Shown here: one piece after another, positions 17,876 to 26,407 of the stretch | Layout of the letters: the number at the start of each line of letters is the position of its first letter | Numbering within the stretch: the stretch's first letter is position 1 | From: Maribacter algarum (ex Zhang et al. 2020) | Lineage (GTDB): Bacteria > Bacteroidota > Bacteroidia > Flavobacteriales > Flavobacteriaceae | Assembly: GCF_005885635.1 (NCBI RefSeq) | Contig: NZ_VATY01000001.1 | Location: 1,302,001 to 1,366,000 of the forward strand | Length of the DNA: 64,000 nucleotides | Direction: 5' to 3' | Notes under the pieces: model-generated | Database searches by the model: none | The model's input: the letters and a program-made list of their open reading frames with translations, nothing else | Told to the model about the DNA's origin: nothing | Made by a program: the position numbers and the translations under genes

Positions 17876-18623
17876 CTTCTTGATATCCGATAACATAGGC
17901 TTTTTCAATTCCCTTTCGGTCTAGAACACCAATTTCCTCGAGAGCTTCAGGGGCGCACATTAAATCGCAAGCGTCTAGTTTTTGCTGGTTAATGGCATAA
18001 ATCATCAGCGCAGTAACTCTGCTTGTTAATTGCAAGGAATTCCGCAAGTCTTTTTTCTGAAGGTCACCAACGATAGAAACATTGCTTCCTACAATAAAAT
18101 CAACCTTCTTTTTAATCGGTTCTAAGGGGAAGTTATTCATTATGCCTCCATCGGCATATAATTCCCTATCCAATTCTAAGGGACTAAACAAAGGTGGAAG
18201 TGCCGCGGATGCTAAAAGTGGACGAATCAATTCTCCTTCTGTAAAAAATCGCTGCTCTGCTTTTTGAAGGTTGGTCGCCACAACATGCAATTCCTTTTCC
18301 AAGGCTTCAAAACTATCCTCGGGAAAATAGCCTTTAAAAATTTCAAAGTAGCGATCTGTATCTATGAATCCGGACTTCACTAAAGTCAAAAAGTTGTATT
18401 TGAACAAAGGAGTTTCCTTAAAAAAAGCAAGCATATCTGCGACACTATTTCCATTAGCGTAAAGAGCACCAACAAGGGCGCCTACACTACTTCCAGATAC
18501 GATATTTGCTGAAATTCCGTACTCATTCAATGCTTGAATTAAGCCAATATGAGCCATTCCCCTGACCCCTCCGCCAGATAAGACCAATCCAATAGATTTT
18601 GATTGTAATCCCTCCAATTTCAT
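17838..18623 (-). CDS. Patatin-like phospholipase
   Basis: 261 residues. The oxyanion loop GGGVRG is at 17-22, the nucleophile motif GSSVG at 44-48 (Ser46), and the second catalytic residue is in DGG at 158-160, so the Ser-Asp dyad is intact. This is the short cytoplasmic RssA-like class without signal peptide. Likely activity: hydrolysis of acyl groups from phospholipids. Its 3' end overlaps the convergent membrane protein gene. Confidence 0.9.
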   Translation of the reverse strand: MKLEGLQSKSIGLVLSGGGVRGMAHIGLIQALNEYGISANIVSGSSVGALVGALYANGNSVADMLAFFKETPLFKYNFLTLVKSGFIDTDRYFEIFKGYFPEDSFEALEKELHVVATNLQKAEQRFFTEGELIRPLLASAALPPLFSPLELDRELYADGGIMNNFPLEPIKKKVDFIVGSNVSIVGDLQKKDLRNSLQLTSRVTALMIYAINQQKLDACDLMCAPEALEEIGVLDRKGIEKAYVIGYQEAKRILQKFLSKE

Positions 18624-18805
18624 GGCCTAAAAATACATCGTTTCATCATCTTTAAAAGACTTCTTGGTATGTAAAGTTTAAAAAATCGGTTTTCTCTATG
18701 CTTATTTGTGTATTTCATCGATGAGAACCCATATTTTAAAGGACATCTCTACAATTAATACCTTTTGAAGCACCTAAAAACGGACTAAAGCGTCGGTTTT
18801 CGTTG

Positions 18806-18895
18806 ATTACCCCAAATGAGGTAATTAAACAATTATTGTAATTCATTTAAGAGTCTGACGACCAAGGTGAAGTACAATTCTTTGTAAATTTGTAC
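18806..18895. promoter_or_regulatory. Three dyads in the arsenosugar operon promoter region
   Basis: ATTACC-N8-GGTAAT (18806-18825), ACAAT-T-ATTGT (18829-18839) and GTACAA-N12-TTGTAC (18872-18895). The last one covers a TAAATTTG -7 box (18885-18892) that ends only 8 bases before the ATG at 18901, so a protein bound there would block transcription start. Confidence 0.45.
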
Positions 18896-18900
18896 AGTTC

Positions 18901-19593
18901 ATGGGTTATCCTTCAAAACATAAAACGGCTATTTTGGTTTTTGCCCGCTCATCTCAGGAAGAGGTAGCGCACAAATCAATCTACAATGGCGGACAATTGT
19001 TTGATGCACTTACAAATCATGTTTTAGAAACTGTAGTAAAAACTCAACTTCCGTACTTTCATTTTTCCGAAGAAAAACAAACAGGCAATACGTTTGGAGA
19101 ACGTTTTACAAATGCCATAAAAACGATTTTCGAAAAGGGATATGAGCAAATTATCACGATTGGCAACGATACCCCTCAGCTCGAAGCGTCTCATATTCTT
19201 GAGGCAGAAAAACAGCTCTCTTTGAACAAATCTGTTTTAGGTCCTTCTGTAGATGGTGGTTTTTACTTGATGGGACTGCATAAATCTCAATTCGATGCGT
19301 ATGCCTTCCAACAATTGGCTTGGCAAACCTCTGATTTATCAAAACAATTATTAGGACTTTTAAAACTTCGAAATGCCGACGTTTACCGACTCCGAACGCT
19401 TAGTGATATTGATACTCAGGCGGATATAAAATCAATTATTCCGTATTCCTACAAGCTTACCTGCGAACTACTTATTGCAATTCTTCAAACATTAGAATCA
19501 GGCGAAAACAGTCATTTTATTCCCTCACAAAAATTTTACCCTCTTACTCTTGGAGTACGACATAACAAAGGTTCTCCAATATTTATTTCATAA
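18901..19593 (+). CDS. DUF2064-family protein (TIGR04282-like, arsenosugar locus)
   Basis: 230 residues with a nucleotidyltransferase/glycosyltransferase-A-like fold: TAILVFARS near the N-terminus, IGNDTPQLEASHI at about 86-98 and GPSVDGGFYLMGL near 113-125. The family is often found next to ArsS-type radical SAM genes, as here. The exact reaction is not established. First gene of the three-gene set with peroxidase-like protein and ArsS, followed by a 121-base gap. The C-terminal 40 residues look poorly conserved. Confidence 0.8.
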   Translation: MGYPSKHKTAILVFARSSQEEVAHKSIYNGGQLFDALTNHVLETVVKTQLPYFHFSEEKQTGNTFGERFTNAIKTIFEKGYEQIITIGNDTPQLEASHILEAEKQLSLNKSVLGPSVDGGFYLMGLHKSQFDAYAFQQLAWQTSDLSKQLLGLLKLRNADVYRLRTLSDIDTQADIKSIIPYSYKLTCELLIAILQTLESGENSHFIPSQKFYPLTLGVRHNKGSPIFIS

Positions 19594-19714
19594 TAGTCGC
19601 TCTTCTTTGGACTATTCATTTTTCACAGCTAATTACACCACGACATCATTTTAGAGCGAGTAATTTCGTTCGTGGTATCAAAGCATTTAATTTCAAACAC
19701 ATAAAAAATATAAC

Positions 19715-20050
19715 ATGGCAGATTCATATTACAATCCCGCAGACCTTAGAAAATTTGGAAAAATCACAGAATGGAGTGAAGAAATCGGAAACAAATTTTT
19801 TGATTATTATGGTAAGGTTTTCGAGGAAGGCGCACTAAGTGCGAGAGAAAAGTCCTTAATCGCTCTTGCAGTTGCACATGTGGTCAAATGTCCATACTGC
19901 ATTGATGCCTATACAAAAGATGGATTACAAAAAGGAATTACAAAGGAGGAAATGATGGAAGCCGTTCACGCAGGTGCCGCCATTGAAAGTGGTGCGACAT
20001 TGGTGCATGGTGTTCAAATGATGAATAAATACAACAAGTTGTCGATGTAG
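19715..20050 (+). CDS. Arsenosugar biosynthesis-associated peroxidase-like protein
   Basis: 111 residues of the AhpD/carboxymuconolactone decarboxylase fold. The redox motif is C59-P-Y-C62 in HVVKCPYCIDAYTKDG, with a downstream helix HAGAAIESGATLVHGV. This small subfamily (TIGR04169-like) is encoded beside ArsS. It may protect or reduce an intermediate; the precise role is unknown. It precedes arsS by 42 bases that contain a GC-rich hairpin. Confidence 0.88.
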   Translation: MADSYYNPADLRKFGKITEWSEEIGNKFFDYYGKVFEEGALSAREKSLIALAVAHVVKCPYCIDAYTKDGLQKGITKEEMMEAVHAGAAIESGATLVHGVQMMNKYNKLSM

Positions 20051-20077
20051 GCTCGCCCCCTAACCCCCTGAAGGGGG
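20051..20077. repeat. GC-rich hairpin element (CCCCCT-GA-AGGGGG)
   Basis: A run of C-rich tracts, then a perfect 6-bp stem at 20064-20069 and 20072-20077. It stands out sharply in AT-rich surroundings and resembles a short dispersed repeat seen between genes in this family. It could modulate arsS translation or mRNA stability. Confidence 0.5.
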
Positions 20078-20092
20078 ATAAAAATTTATACC

Positions 20093-21184
20093 ATGGAGAA
20101 AAGTATTTTACCAAAAAAGACAAAAAAACCAATGCAAAAGTCCTTAAAGTCCAGGGACAACGAACTTGCAATAACTAATAAACAGCTCGAAATATTAAAC
20201 GGAGGAATTTTTGCAGATGGCGAACTCCCTTATTTTAAGGATAAAATCAATGAAATAGGACATTTTCCACTGCGCCCGAACAAATTGGAAATACTGCAAA
20301 TCAACGTTGGTTATATGTGTAATCAGGTTTGTGAACATTGCCATGTGGATGCAGGTCCTGACCGTAAGGAAATCATGACTCGCGAAACCATGTCTCAATG
20401 TTTGGATATTATTCGCAATACGGGTGCTCATACATTGGACTTAACAGGTGGAGCACCTGAAATGAACCCTGATTTCCGTTGGTTTGTTGAAGAAGCGGCT
20501 AAGGCAGGTATCAAAGATTTTATAGTTCGTTCGAACCTGACAATTATTAGAGCAAATAAGAAATACCATGACTTACCTGATTTCTTCAAAAAGCATAATG
20601 TGCATGTAATCTCATCAATGCCCCATTATACAAGAGGAAAGACTGATAAGCAGCGTGGAGACGGTGTTTTTGATAAATCCATCAAGGCATTACAGGAACT
20701 TAATGAAAGAGGCTATGGAATGCCAGATAGCAGTTTACGATTGGATTTGGTTTATAACCCCTCGGGGGCATATCTACCGGGAGACCAAATGGCGTTGGAA
20801 GCAGATTTCAAAAAGGCTTTAAAAGAGGATTTTGATATTCAATTCCACAATCTTTTTGCCATCACCAATTTACCGATTGCTCGCTTTTTAGACTATTTGA
20901 TTGCATCAGAAAACTATGAGGACTATATGTATTCTTTAGTTGAGGCATACAACCCTGCAGCAGTAGAAAATGTGATGTGTACTAACACCATTTCTATCAG
21001 TTGGGATGGCTGGATTTACGATTGTGATTTCAACCAGATGCTCGACTTAAAAGTGGCGAGTAAGGTGAAGCACATTAAAGACTATAATGAGGATATCATA
21101 AATGATAGAAACATCATTATTTCACAGCATTGTTACGGCTGTACCGCTGGAGCGGGAAGTAGTTGTCAAGGAACTGTGGCTTAG
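20093..21184 (+). CDS. arsS: Arsenosugar biosynthesis radical SAM protein ArsS
   Basis: 363 residues. The radical SAM cluster motif is C76-x3-C80-x2-C83 in YMCNQVCEHCHVDAG. A C-terminal Cys group (CYGCTAGAGSSCQG, about 347-358) suggests an auxiliary FeS site or substrate contact. The match to the ArsS/TIGR04167 family is strong (LTGGAPEMNP, SSMPHYTRGKTD). The family is proposed to make the dimethylarsinoyl-deoxyadenosine precursor of arsenosugars from dimethylarsinite. No ArsM methyltransferase gene lies nearby. A terminator follows. Confidence 0.93.
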   Translation: MEKSILPKKTKKPMQKSLKSRDNELAITNKQLEILNGGIFADGELPYFKDKINEIGHFPLRPNKLEILQINVGYMCNQVCEHCHVDAGPDRKEIMTRETMSQCLDIIRNTGAHTLDLTGGAPEMNPDFRWFVEEAAKAGIKDFIVRSNLTIIRANKKYHDLPDFFKKHNVHVISSMPHYTRGKTDKQRGDGVFDKSIKALQELNERGYGMPDSSLRLDLVYNPSGAYLPGDQMALEADFKKALKEDFDIQFHNLFAITNLPIARFLDYLIASENYEDYMYSLVEAYNPAAVENVMCTNTISISWDGWIYDCDFNQMLDLKVASKVKHIKDYNEDIINDRNIIISQHCYGCTAGAGSSCQGTVA

Positions 21185-21218
21185 TCTTCCACCCAAATTA
21201 AAAAAACAACAGATTAAG

Positions 21219-21262
21219 AACCCGAAAAACAGACCCATTAGTCAGTTTTTCGGGTTTTTTGA
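21219..21262 (+). terminator. Rho-independent terminator after arsS
   Basis: AACCCGAAAAAC (21219-21230) and GTTTTTCGGGTT (21245-21256) pair perfectly over 12 bases, followed by T residues, 35 bases after the arsS stop. Confidence 0.88.
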
Positions 21263-21362
21263 AATGTTAAAGTCTCTTATCAGACAACACATTTCTTATC
21301 ATTCACAACATTGATTACTCAAAACCCCAATAAAATAGGCATCTTCGAGATAACTAAAAAAT

Positions 21363-21378
21363 CCGACGTTTTGGTCGG
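21363..21378. promoter_or_regulatory. Candidate TetR operator
   Basis: CCGAC-GTTTTG-GTCGG is a perfect 5-bp dyad whose last base lies 28 bases before the preferred TetR start at 21407. GAC/GTC half-sites are common for TetR regulators, so autoregulation is plausible. Confidence 0.4.
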
Positions 21379-21406
21379 TTTATCAACTAATCTAGAAGAA
21401 AATCTA

Positions 21407-22024
21407 ATGGAAAAATCATTAAAGAGAATGGCAACCATGAACCGAATGCAAGTCACTGGTCTTGAGCTTTTCTATAAAAACGGATATTACAACACCAGTG
21501 TCGATGACATTCTCAAAGAACTTTCTTTATCAAAAGGTGCCTTCTATTATCACTTTGATTCGAAAGAAGATTTCTTCGTACAAATTATCCAGAACCTCTT
21601 GGTTCGAAAAATATACAGCTCACTAATCGAGCCAATCGAAGGCCATGAACATACCTTAGATTTAATTATTAACTGTTTTGAAGATGCTTTAGAAACTGCA
21701 GTTCACAACGAAATGGATTATGGTTTTCTACTGAGCAATTTTATCAATGAATTCAATGGAAGAAATGAGGAGGTTATGAAGCACCTCAATGAAATCTTAC
21801 GCATTTGGGAAGTTACCTTAGTTTCCGCCATTCAAAGAGGAAAATTCAACGGACATATTGATAGACATGTTGACGCCGAAGGTGTCGCAGTGTATTTAAT
21901 GAGTTCATATATTGGTATTCGAACCTTAATGGTGGAAAACACGCCAAGTGCTAGAAAGTATCGATTTATGTCACAATTGCGTCAATACTTTAAGTCCATT
22001 GAAATAAAGCAGTCTTCTTTTTAG
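21407..22024 (+). CDS. TetR/AcrR-family transcriptional regulator
   Basis: 205 residues from the ATG at 21407 (MEKSLKRMATMNRM). A TTG at 21311 would add 32 residues and place the candidate operator inside the gene, so I prefer the ATG. The N-terminal DNA-binding domain has GLELFYKNGYYNTSVDDI and LSKGAFYYHFDSKEDFF, the usual TetR helix-turn-helix. The C-terminal ligand domain is generic. It follows the arsenosugar operon after a terminator and ends 10 bases from the convergent GT9 gene. Its target is unknown. Confidence 0.88.
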   Translation: MEKSLKRMATMNRMQVTGLELFYKNGYYNTSVDDILKELSLSKGAFYYHFDSKEDFFVQIIQNLLVRKIYSSLIEPIEGHEHTLDLIINCFEDALETAVHNEMDYGFLLSNFINEFNGRNEEVMKHLNEILRIWEVTLVSAIQRGKFNGHIDRHVDAEGVAVYLMSSYIGIRTLMVENTPSARKYRFMSQLRQYFKSIEIKQSSF

Positions 22025-22034
22025 AAAGCTTCAG

Positions 22035-23069
22035 CTATTTTTCTAAAATTGTATTTATTTTTCTTAGGATGTCTTCCGGAAGAATAGTCCGCATGGACTC
22101 AGAATAGCCATCTGGCATCTTATTTCCGTACACGGAGGTGGGAATTAATGGAAACTTCTCCCTATCAGACAATAAAGCATTTTCAATATCCTGACCAAAA
22201 GGATAAAACCCAGCATACGGATGCGTTACACCCCAAAGTGTAACGGTAGGAATACCAAAAATAGAAGCTAAATGTGCATTTCCACTATCCATAGCTAGCA
22301 TCATATCAAGATTAGAAATCAGGTCCAATTCTTCGGAAAAGGTAAGTTTACCTACGATACTGACCGTATTTGGAAAATGTTTTTCCCAAGCCTCAAGCTG
22401 TTTTCGTTCTTTTTCACCACCTCCAAAAAGAAGAACCCTATTGTCAGGACTTAATTGAGAAACGACCTGTTCCGTTAAATCCAATGGATACATTTTACCT
22501 TCAAATGCTGCAAAAGGGGCTATTCCAAGTAGTTTCCCCTTTTCAGATTCAAATAGTTTTTCTGTCTTTTCAGACAACAGTCGCTTGGGTAAAAACGAAG
22601 CATTCGTTAAATCTAAGGGAAGGTTTAGTGCTGCAAAAACATCCGCATAACGCTGATGAGTAGTCTTTAACGGTTTGAAAACCTTATTCTCCGAAGCAGT
22701 TAGAGCTTTTTTTTCTGCTCTTCCTTTTTCGATTTGTTCAAAAGGAAATCCCCCTAACATAAAATAACATTTTAGAATATTGCTCCGAAGGACATTGTGC
22801 AAATCTGCTACGGCGTCTATTTTAAGTGTTTTCAGCTCTTTATAAAGTTTTAGAAGACCAAGTACACCTTTGTGTTTCCCCTTTATATCAGCGACATAAA
22901 CTTTGACATTTGCTAATTGGGAAAATATAGGTTTAAAAAAATCCTTAGTAAGAACCGTTATTTGTAAATCTGGGTATTGCTTCTCCAAAGCAGAAAGTAC
23001 CGGGACGGTCATCGCAACATCTCCCATGGCGGACAAGCGTATGACCAAGAGATGTTTGCTAGCACTCAT
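22035..23069 (-). CDS. Glycosyltransferase family 9 (heptosyltransferase-like)
   Basis: 344 residues. The N-terminus HLLVIRLSAMGDVAMTVPVL and the C-terminal donor-site part MLAMDSGNAHLASIFGIPTVTLWG are diagnostic of GT9, the ADP-heptose:LPS transferase family. It probably adds a sugar to the lipopolysaccharide core. It is downstream of the DUF4254 gene (12 bases) in a three-gene minus-strand unit that seems devoted to the envelope. Confidence 0.9.
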   Translation of the reverse strand: MSASKHLLVIRLSAMGDVAMTVPVLSALEKQYPDLQITVLTKDFFKPIFSQLANVKVYVADIKGKHKGVLGLLKLYKELKTLKIDAVADLHNVLRSNILKCYFMLGGFPFEQIEKGRAEKKALTASENKVFKPLKTTHQRYADVFAALNLPLDLTNASFLPKRLLSEKTEKLFESEKGKLLGIAPFAAFEGKMYPLDLTEQVVSQLSPDNRVLLFGGGEKERKQLEAWEKHFPNTVSIVGKLTFSEELDLISNLDMMLAMDSGNAHLASIFGIPTVTLWGVTHPYAGFYPFGQDIENALLSDREKFPLIPTSVYGNKMPDGYSESMRTILPEDILRKINTILEK

Positions 23070-23081
23070 AAATTGTTTCGC

Positions 23082-23684
23082 TTACTTCTGACCTCTGAGA
23101 ACCGGGTTGAGTTCGTCATCATTATACATTTTCATCTGTTTGTAGACTTTCATGTACTTATTACCGCTTTCAATATCACCTAATAATTGATCAATAGCGG
23201 TTGACAAATCTTTCTTTTGTTCAAGTAATACTTGAAGTTTTTGTTGGCATTTTTCCAAATGCTCAGCAGAAGCATCTTTTCTTGTGGCTTCTTCATTCAT
23301 GTGATATACTTTCAAAGCTAAAATAGAAAGGCGATCAATAGCCCAAGCAGGGCTTTCTGTATTAATTGTAGCATCTTCCTTAATTTCTACCGATTGGTAT
23401 TTATTTAGGAAATAACTATCGATATACTCTACCAAATCTGTTCGGTCTTGATTACTAGCGTCAATCTTACGCTTTAAAGTTAGCGCTGCGTCGGGGTTGA
23501 TATTCGGGTCACGAATGATATCTTCATAATGCCATTGCACGGTATCAATCCAATTCTTACGATACAACAAGTGCGCAATTTCATCTTTTGGATATGGATT
23601 TGCAAAAGATTGGTACACATCATCTTTAATATGATATGTTGCTATGCTTTCATCAAAAATTTTAAATGCAAATTCGCTGAACAT
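23082..23684 (-). CDS. DUF4254-family protein
   Basis: 200 residues, soluble and mostly helical, with IAHLLYRKNWIDTVQWHYED (about 37-56) and RKIDASNQDRTDLVEYID (about 75-92), recognised as DUF4254. The family is typical of Bacteroidota and is often encoded with LPS glycosyltransferases, as here with GT9. No biochemical function is known to me. Confidence 0.85.
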   Translation of the reverse strand: MFSEFAFKIFDESIATYHIKDDVYQSFANPYPKDEIAHLLYRKNWIDTVQWHYEDIIRDPNINPDAALTLKRKIDASNQDRTDLVEYIDSYFLNKYQSVEIKEDATINTESPAWAIDRLSILALKVYHMNEEATRKDASAEHLEKCQQKLQVLLEQKKDLSTAIDQLLGDIESGNKYMKVYKQMKMYNDDELNPVLRGQK

Positions 23685-23708
23685 CTGAGTTAAATTTTCG
23701 CAAAGTTA

Positions 23709-24647
23709 CTATTTAATAACTAGAGTTGTAAGCAAGATTACCAAAGGAATAAAAACCGAGACCATCAAGACAACTTCCTTGATATTGGGCTTCTTAATGG
23801 ACTCTACATAATTTGTAATAAATACTGCTGCGGGAAAGAATGTCACCATAATGGGGTGCGCATCAGCAGATGAAGTCAATATCTTAAGAATTATGCCTAA
23901 GACAAACGAGAAACCAATTAACCGCATGGTAACAATCTGTCCAAGACCTGCTTTTCCCAACTTTAAGAAGGCGAATATCATGGCTAACAAAGTTAATATG
24001 ACATAGATTACAAGTTTCGTGCTGTTGGCCCATTCGGAAAAGTAAGCAACATTGAATTCAAATGAAAATTGATAATGATTGACTAAGAATTCCGTCTTAT
24101 TCGACAAAACCAATACACAATAGGTAATCATAAATACCGTAAACACACCCGTTAGGGGCACCATCCAATTTCGAATGTTTTTTGGTTCATAAATATATAT
24201 CGCCAAAAAGACTAAAACTAAATAGATCATGGACCATTCGTAGAACAAGCTCGAAACCATCACCCACAAAGTTGCATCAAATACTTTAAGCTTAATATTC
24301 TTAAGCGAACGAATGCTTATCAAACGCCTTGTTGCCATTAAGAGGAAGAGACTGCAAAAAATAGCGCTTCTATCCGACAATGTTTCAGGAAAAACAAGTA
24401 TTAACAAGGCATAGAATAAAATTGCAAAGGAATTAGGGGCCGTTATCTTATTTCTTTTAACAATAAAATCTACTACAAAAATGCTAAAAGCTAAAACTGC
24501 AAAAAACAGTACTTGAAGAAAGAGTTCATAGATATCATATGTACTGTTGTACAGAACAAAATGAACCAACCAAAAAGCAGCAAACAAAAAGGATAAAACA
24601 ATGATGAAGTTTATGGGTTTAGTTTTTCCAAAAATGCTTGAAATCAT
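23709..24647 (-). CDS. DUF6427-family polytopic membrane protein
   Basis: 312 residues with 8-10 hydrophobic segments and few loops. It resembles DUF6427 (start ISSIFGKTKPINF), a Flavobacteriaceae family found beside DUF4254 and DUF6341. The function is unknown; a polytopic membrane protein of LPS assembly is a guess from its neighbours. Confidence 0.8.
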   Translation of the reverse strand: MISSIFGKTKPINFIIVLSFLFAAFWLVHFVLYNSTYDIYELFLQVLFFAVLAFSIFVVDFIVKRNKITAPNSFAILFYALLILVFPETLSDRSAIFCSLFLLMATRRLISIRSLKNIKLKVFDATLWVMVSSLFYEWSMIYLVLVFLAIYIYEPKNIRNWMVPLTGVFTVFMITYCVLVLSNKTEFLVNHYQFSFEFNVAYFSEWANSTKLVIYVILTLLAMIFAFLKLGKAGLGQIVTMRLIGFSFVLGIILKILTSSADAHPIMVTFFPAAVFITNYVESIKKPNIKEVVLMVSVFIPLVILLTTLVIK

Positions 24648-24667
24648 CTGATGTTTTTGTATTTTTG
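24638..24667 (+). promoter_or_regulatory. Candidate promoter for the DUF6341 gene (TTG-N19-TATTTTTG)
   Basis: TTG (24638-24640), 19 bases, TATTTTTG (24660-24667) gives a full match to the Flavobacterium-type -33/-7 arrangement. The leader would be about 105 bases and holds two dyads: CTTAA-AG-TTAAG (24718-24729) and CTCGAT-T-ATCGAG (24752-24764), the latter 14 bases before the ATG. Confidence 0.45.
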
Positions 24668-24778
24668 CTTTTTAAACGCCCATATACCTTGGTTCAAGAG
24701 CGTTAATTTAAGAATAACTTAAAGTTAAGGGCAAACCTTATAACACATAATCTCGATTATCGAGTAAATATAGCTAAC

Positions 24779-25000
24779 ATGACTTCATTTTTTAGAGGGA
24801 TAGAAGATTTATTTGTAAACGTACTTTTTGCTCCTTACGATTTCTTTCGTTTTATGGAAAGTTGGTGGGCATCAAATGCCATCAACTGGATTTTAGCAAT
24901 CATTGGTATGGTAGCCTTTGTTTATTGGATGCTTGAACTTAAAAAGTACAATGATAACGGGGAAGAAGACAAGAGCATTAGTTCGCATTCTTACCTTTAA
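24779..25000 (+). CDS. DUF6341-family small membrane protein
   Basis: 73 residues with one clear helix (about 36-54, WILAIIGMVAFVYWMLEL) and an amphipathic aromatic N-terminus (GIEDLFVNVLFAPYDFFRFM). It is recognised as DUF6341. The gene sits between DUF6427 and purD as in other Flavobacteriaceae. The charged tail is probably cytoplasmic. The function is unknown. Confidence 0.82.
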   Translation: MTSFFRGIEDLFVNVLFAPYDFFRFMESWWASNAINWILAIIGMVAFVYWMLELKKYNDNGEEDKSISSHSYL

Positions 25001-25067
25001 CTTCGGTAACGCTCAACTATCCATACTTTTCTAAAATATTCTCCAAAACGTATATTTTATTGGGTTT

Positions 25068-26339
25068 TTACAGGTCAAAACCAATATCTTTTCGGTAGTT
25101 CATCTTATCAAAACGGACTTTTTCGATGTTTGCGTAGGACTTCTTTAGAGCCTCTTTAAAATCAGTCCCATAGGATGTAACAGCCATTACTCTTCCTCCA
25201 TTGGTGACTACTTTGCCATCTTTCAATATTGTACCCGCATGAAAGACCAGGGAATCATCGATTTGGTCATAACCAGTCATTTCTTTCCCCTTTTCATAAG
25301 CTTCAGGATAGCCTCCAGAAACTAGCATTACCGTAGTCGCTGTACGTTCATCCAATTCTAAATCGATGGCGTCCAAGCTCTGGTTGGCGACTGCCTCGAA
25401 TACCTCAACCAAGTCATTCTTAATCCGTGGGATAACAACTTCAGTCTCTGGATCACCTAGTCTTACATTGTATTCGATAACGAAGGGGTCGTCACCAACC
25501 TTAATAAGACCTATGAACACAAAGCCTTTATAGGGCAAATTATCTTTTTTAAGCCCTTCTACGGTAGGAATAACCACGCGCTCGCGTATTTTCTCCATAA
25601 ACTCCTTATCAGCAAAAGGAACAGGGGATATGGCTCCCATACCGCCTGTATTGAGACCCGTGTCTCCTTCACCAATGCGTTTATAATCTTTTGCGGTAGG
25701 TAAAACTTTGTAACCCTTACCATCTGTTAGAACAAAAACACTGAGTTCAATGCCCGCGAGGAACTCTTCTATGACCACTGTTGCGCTAGCATTACCAAAT
25801 TTGGCATCTACCAACATAGTCCGCAGCTCTTCCTTAGCTTCATCCAAATCTTGAAGGATTAAAACGCCCTTTCCCGCTGCTAATCCATCAGCCTTTAATA
25901 CATAGGGTGGACTTAAGCTTTCCAAAAAAGCGTAGCCTTGCTCTAGGTCAGATGCCGTAAAGCTTTGATATGCAGCGGTTGGAATAGCATGGCGGATCAT
26001 AAACTTCTTTGCAAATTCCTTACTCCCCTCTAATTCGGCCGCAGCGCTCTGTGGGCCAATAACCGGAACACTCCTTAATGCGGTATCTTTCAAGAAAAAA
26101 TCATGGACACCATTCACCAAAGGGTCTTCAGGACCAACCACAACCATTTCGATGTTTTCCGCAAGAACCAAATCCTTGATTTGCGCAAAGTCATTTACAC
26201 CAATTGGTACATTTTGAGCTATCTCCGCTGTACCTGCATTTCCCGGGGCTACAAATAGCTTTGAAAGTCTAGGGCTTTGGTGCAATTTCCAGGCGAGTGT
26301 ATGTTCACGACCACCAGACCCAAGTATAAGAATGTTCAT
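25068..26339 (-). CDS. purD: Phosphoribosylamine--glycine ligase
   Basis: 423 residues, normal for GAR synthetase. N-terminal MNILILGSGGREHTLAWKL, ATP-grasp region with PPYVLKADGLAAGKGVLIL (about 143-161), and the signature RLGDPETEVVIPRI near 290. It catalyses step 2 of purine synthesis: ATP + glycine + phosphoribosylamine to GAR. It stands alone with its own promoter (26356-26385) and is convergent with DUF6341. Confidence 0.97.
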   Translation of the reverse strand: MNILILGSGGREHTLAWKLHQSPRLSKLFVAPGNAGTAEIAQNVPIGVNDFAQIKDLVLAENIEMVVVGPEDPLVNGVHDFFLKDTALRSVPVIGPQSAAAELEGSKEFAKKFMIRHAIPTAAYQSFTASDLEQGYAFLESLSPPYVLKADGLAAGKGVLILQDLDEAKEELRTMLVDAKFGNASATVVIEEFLAGIELSVFVLTDGKGYKVLPTAKDYKRIGEGDTGLNTGGMGAISPVPFADKEFMEKIRERVVIPTVEGLKKDNLPYKGFVFIGLIKVGDDPFVIEYNVRLGDPETEVVIPRIKNDLVEVFEAVANQSLDAIDLELDERTATTVMLVSGGYPEAYEKGKEMTGYDQIDDSLVFHAGTILKDGKVVTNGGRVMAVTSYGTDFKEALKKSYANIEKVRFDKMNYRKDIGFDL

Positions 26340-26355
26340 TTGTACGGATTTGGGG

Positions 26356-26385
26356 CAAAAATAGAAATGTTCTTCGCAATAGCAA
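26356..26385 (-). promoter_or_regulatory. Candidate purD promoter (TTG-N19-TATTTTTG)
   Basis: On the minus strand TTG at 26385-26383, a 19-base spacer, and TATTTTTG at 26363-26356, 16 bases before the purD ATG. It has the same spacing and the same -7 sequence as the DUF6341 candidate. Confidence 0.5.
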
Positions 26386-26407
26386 TAGCAGCATTGATTA
26401 TATAAAC

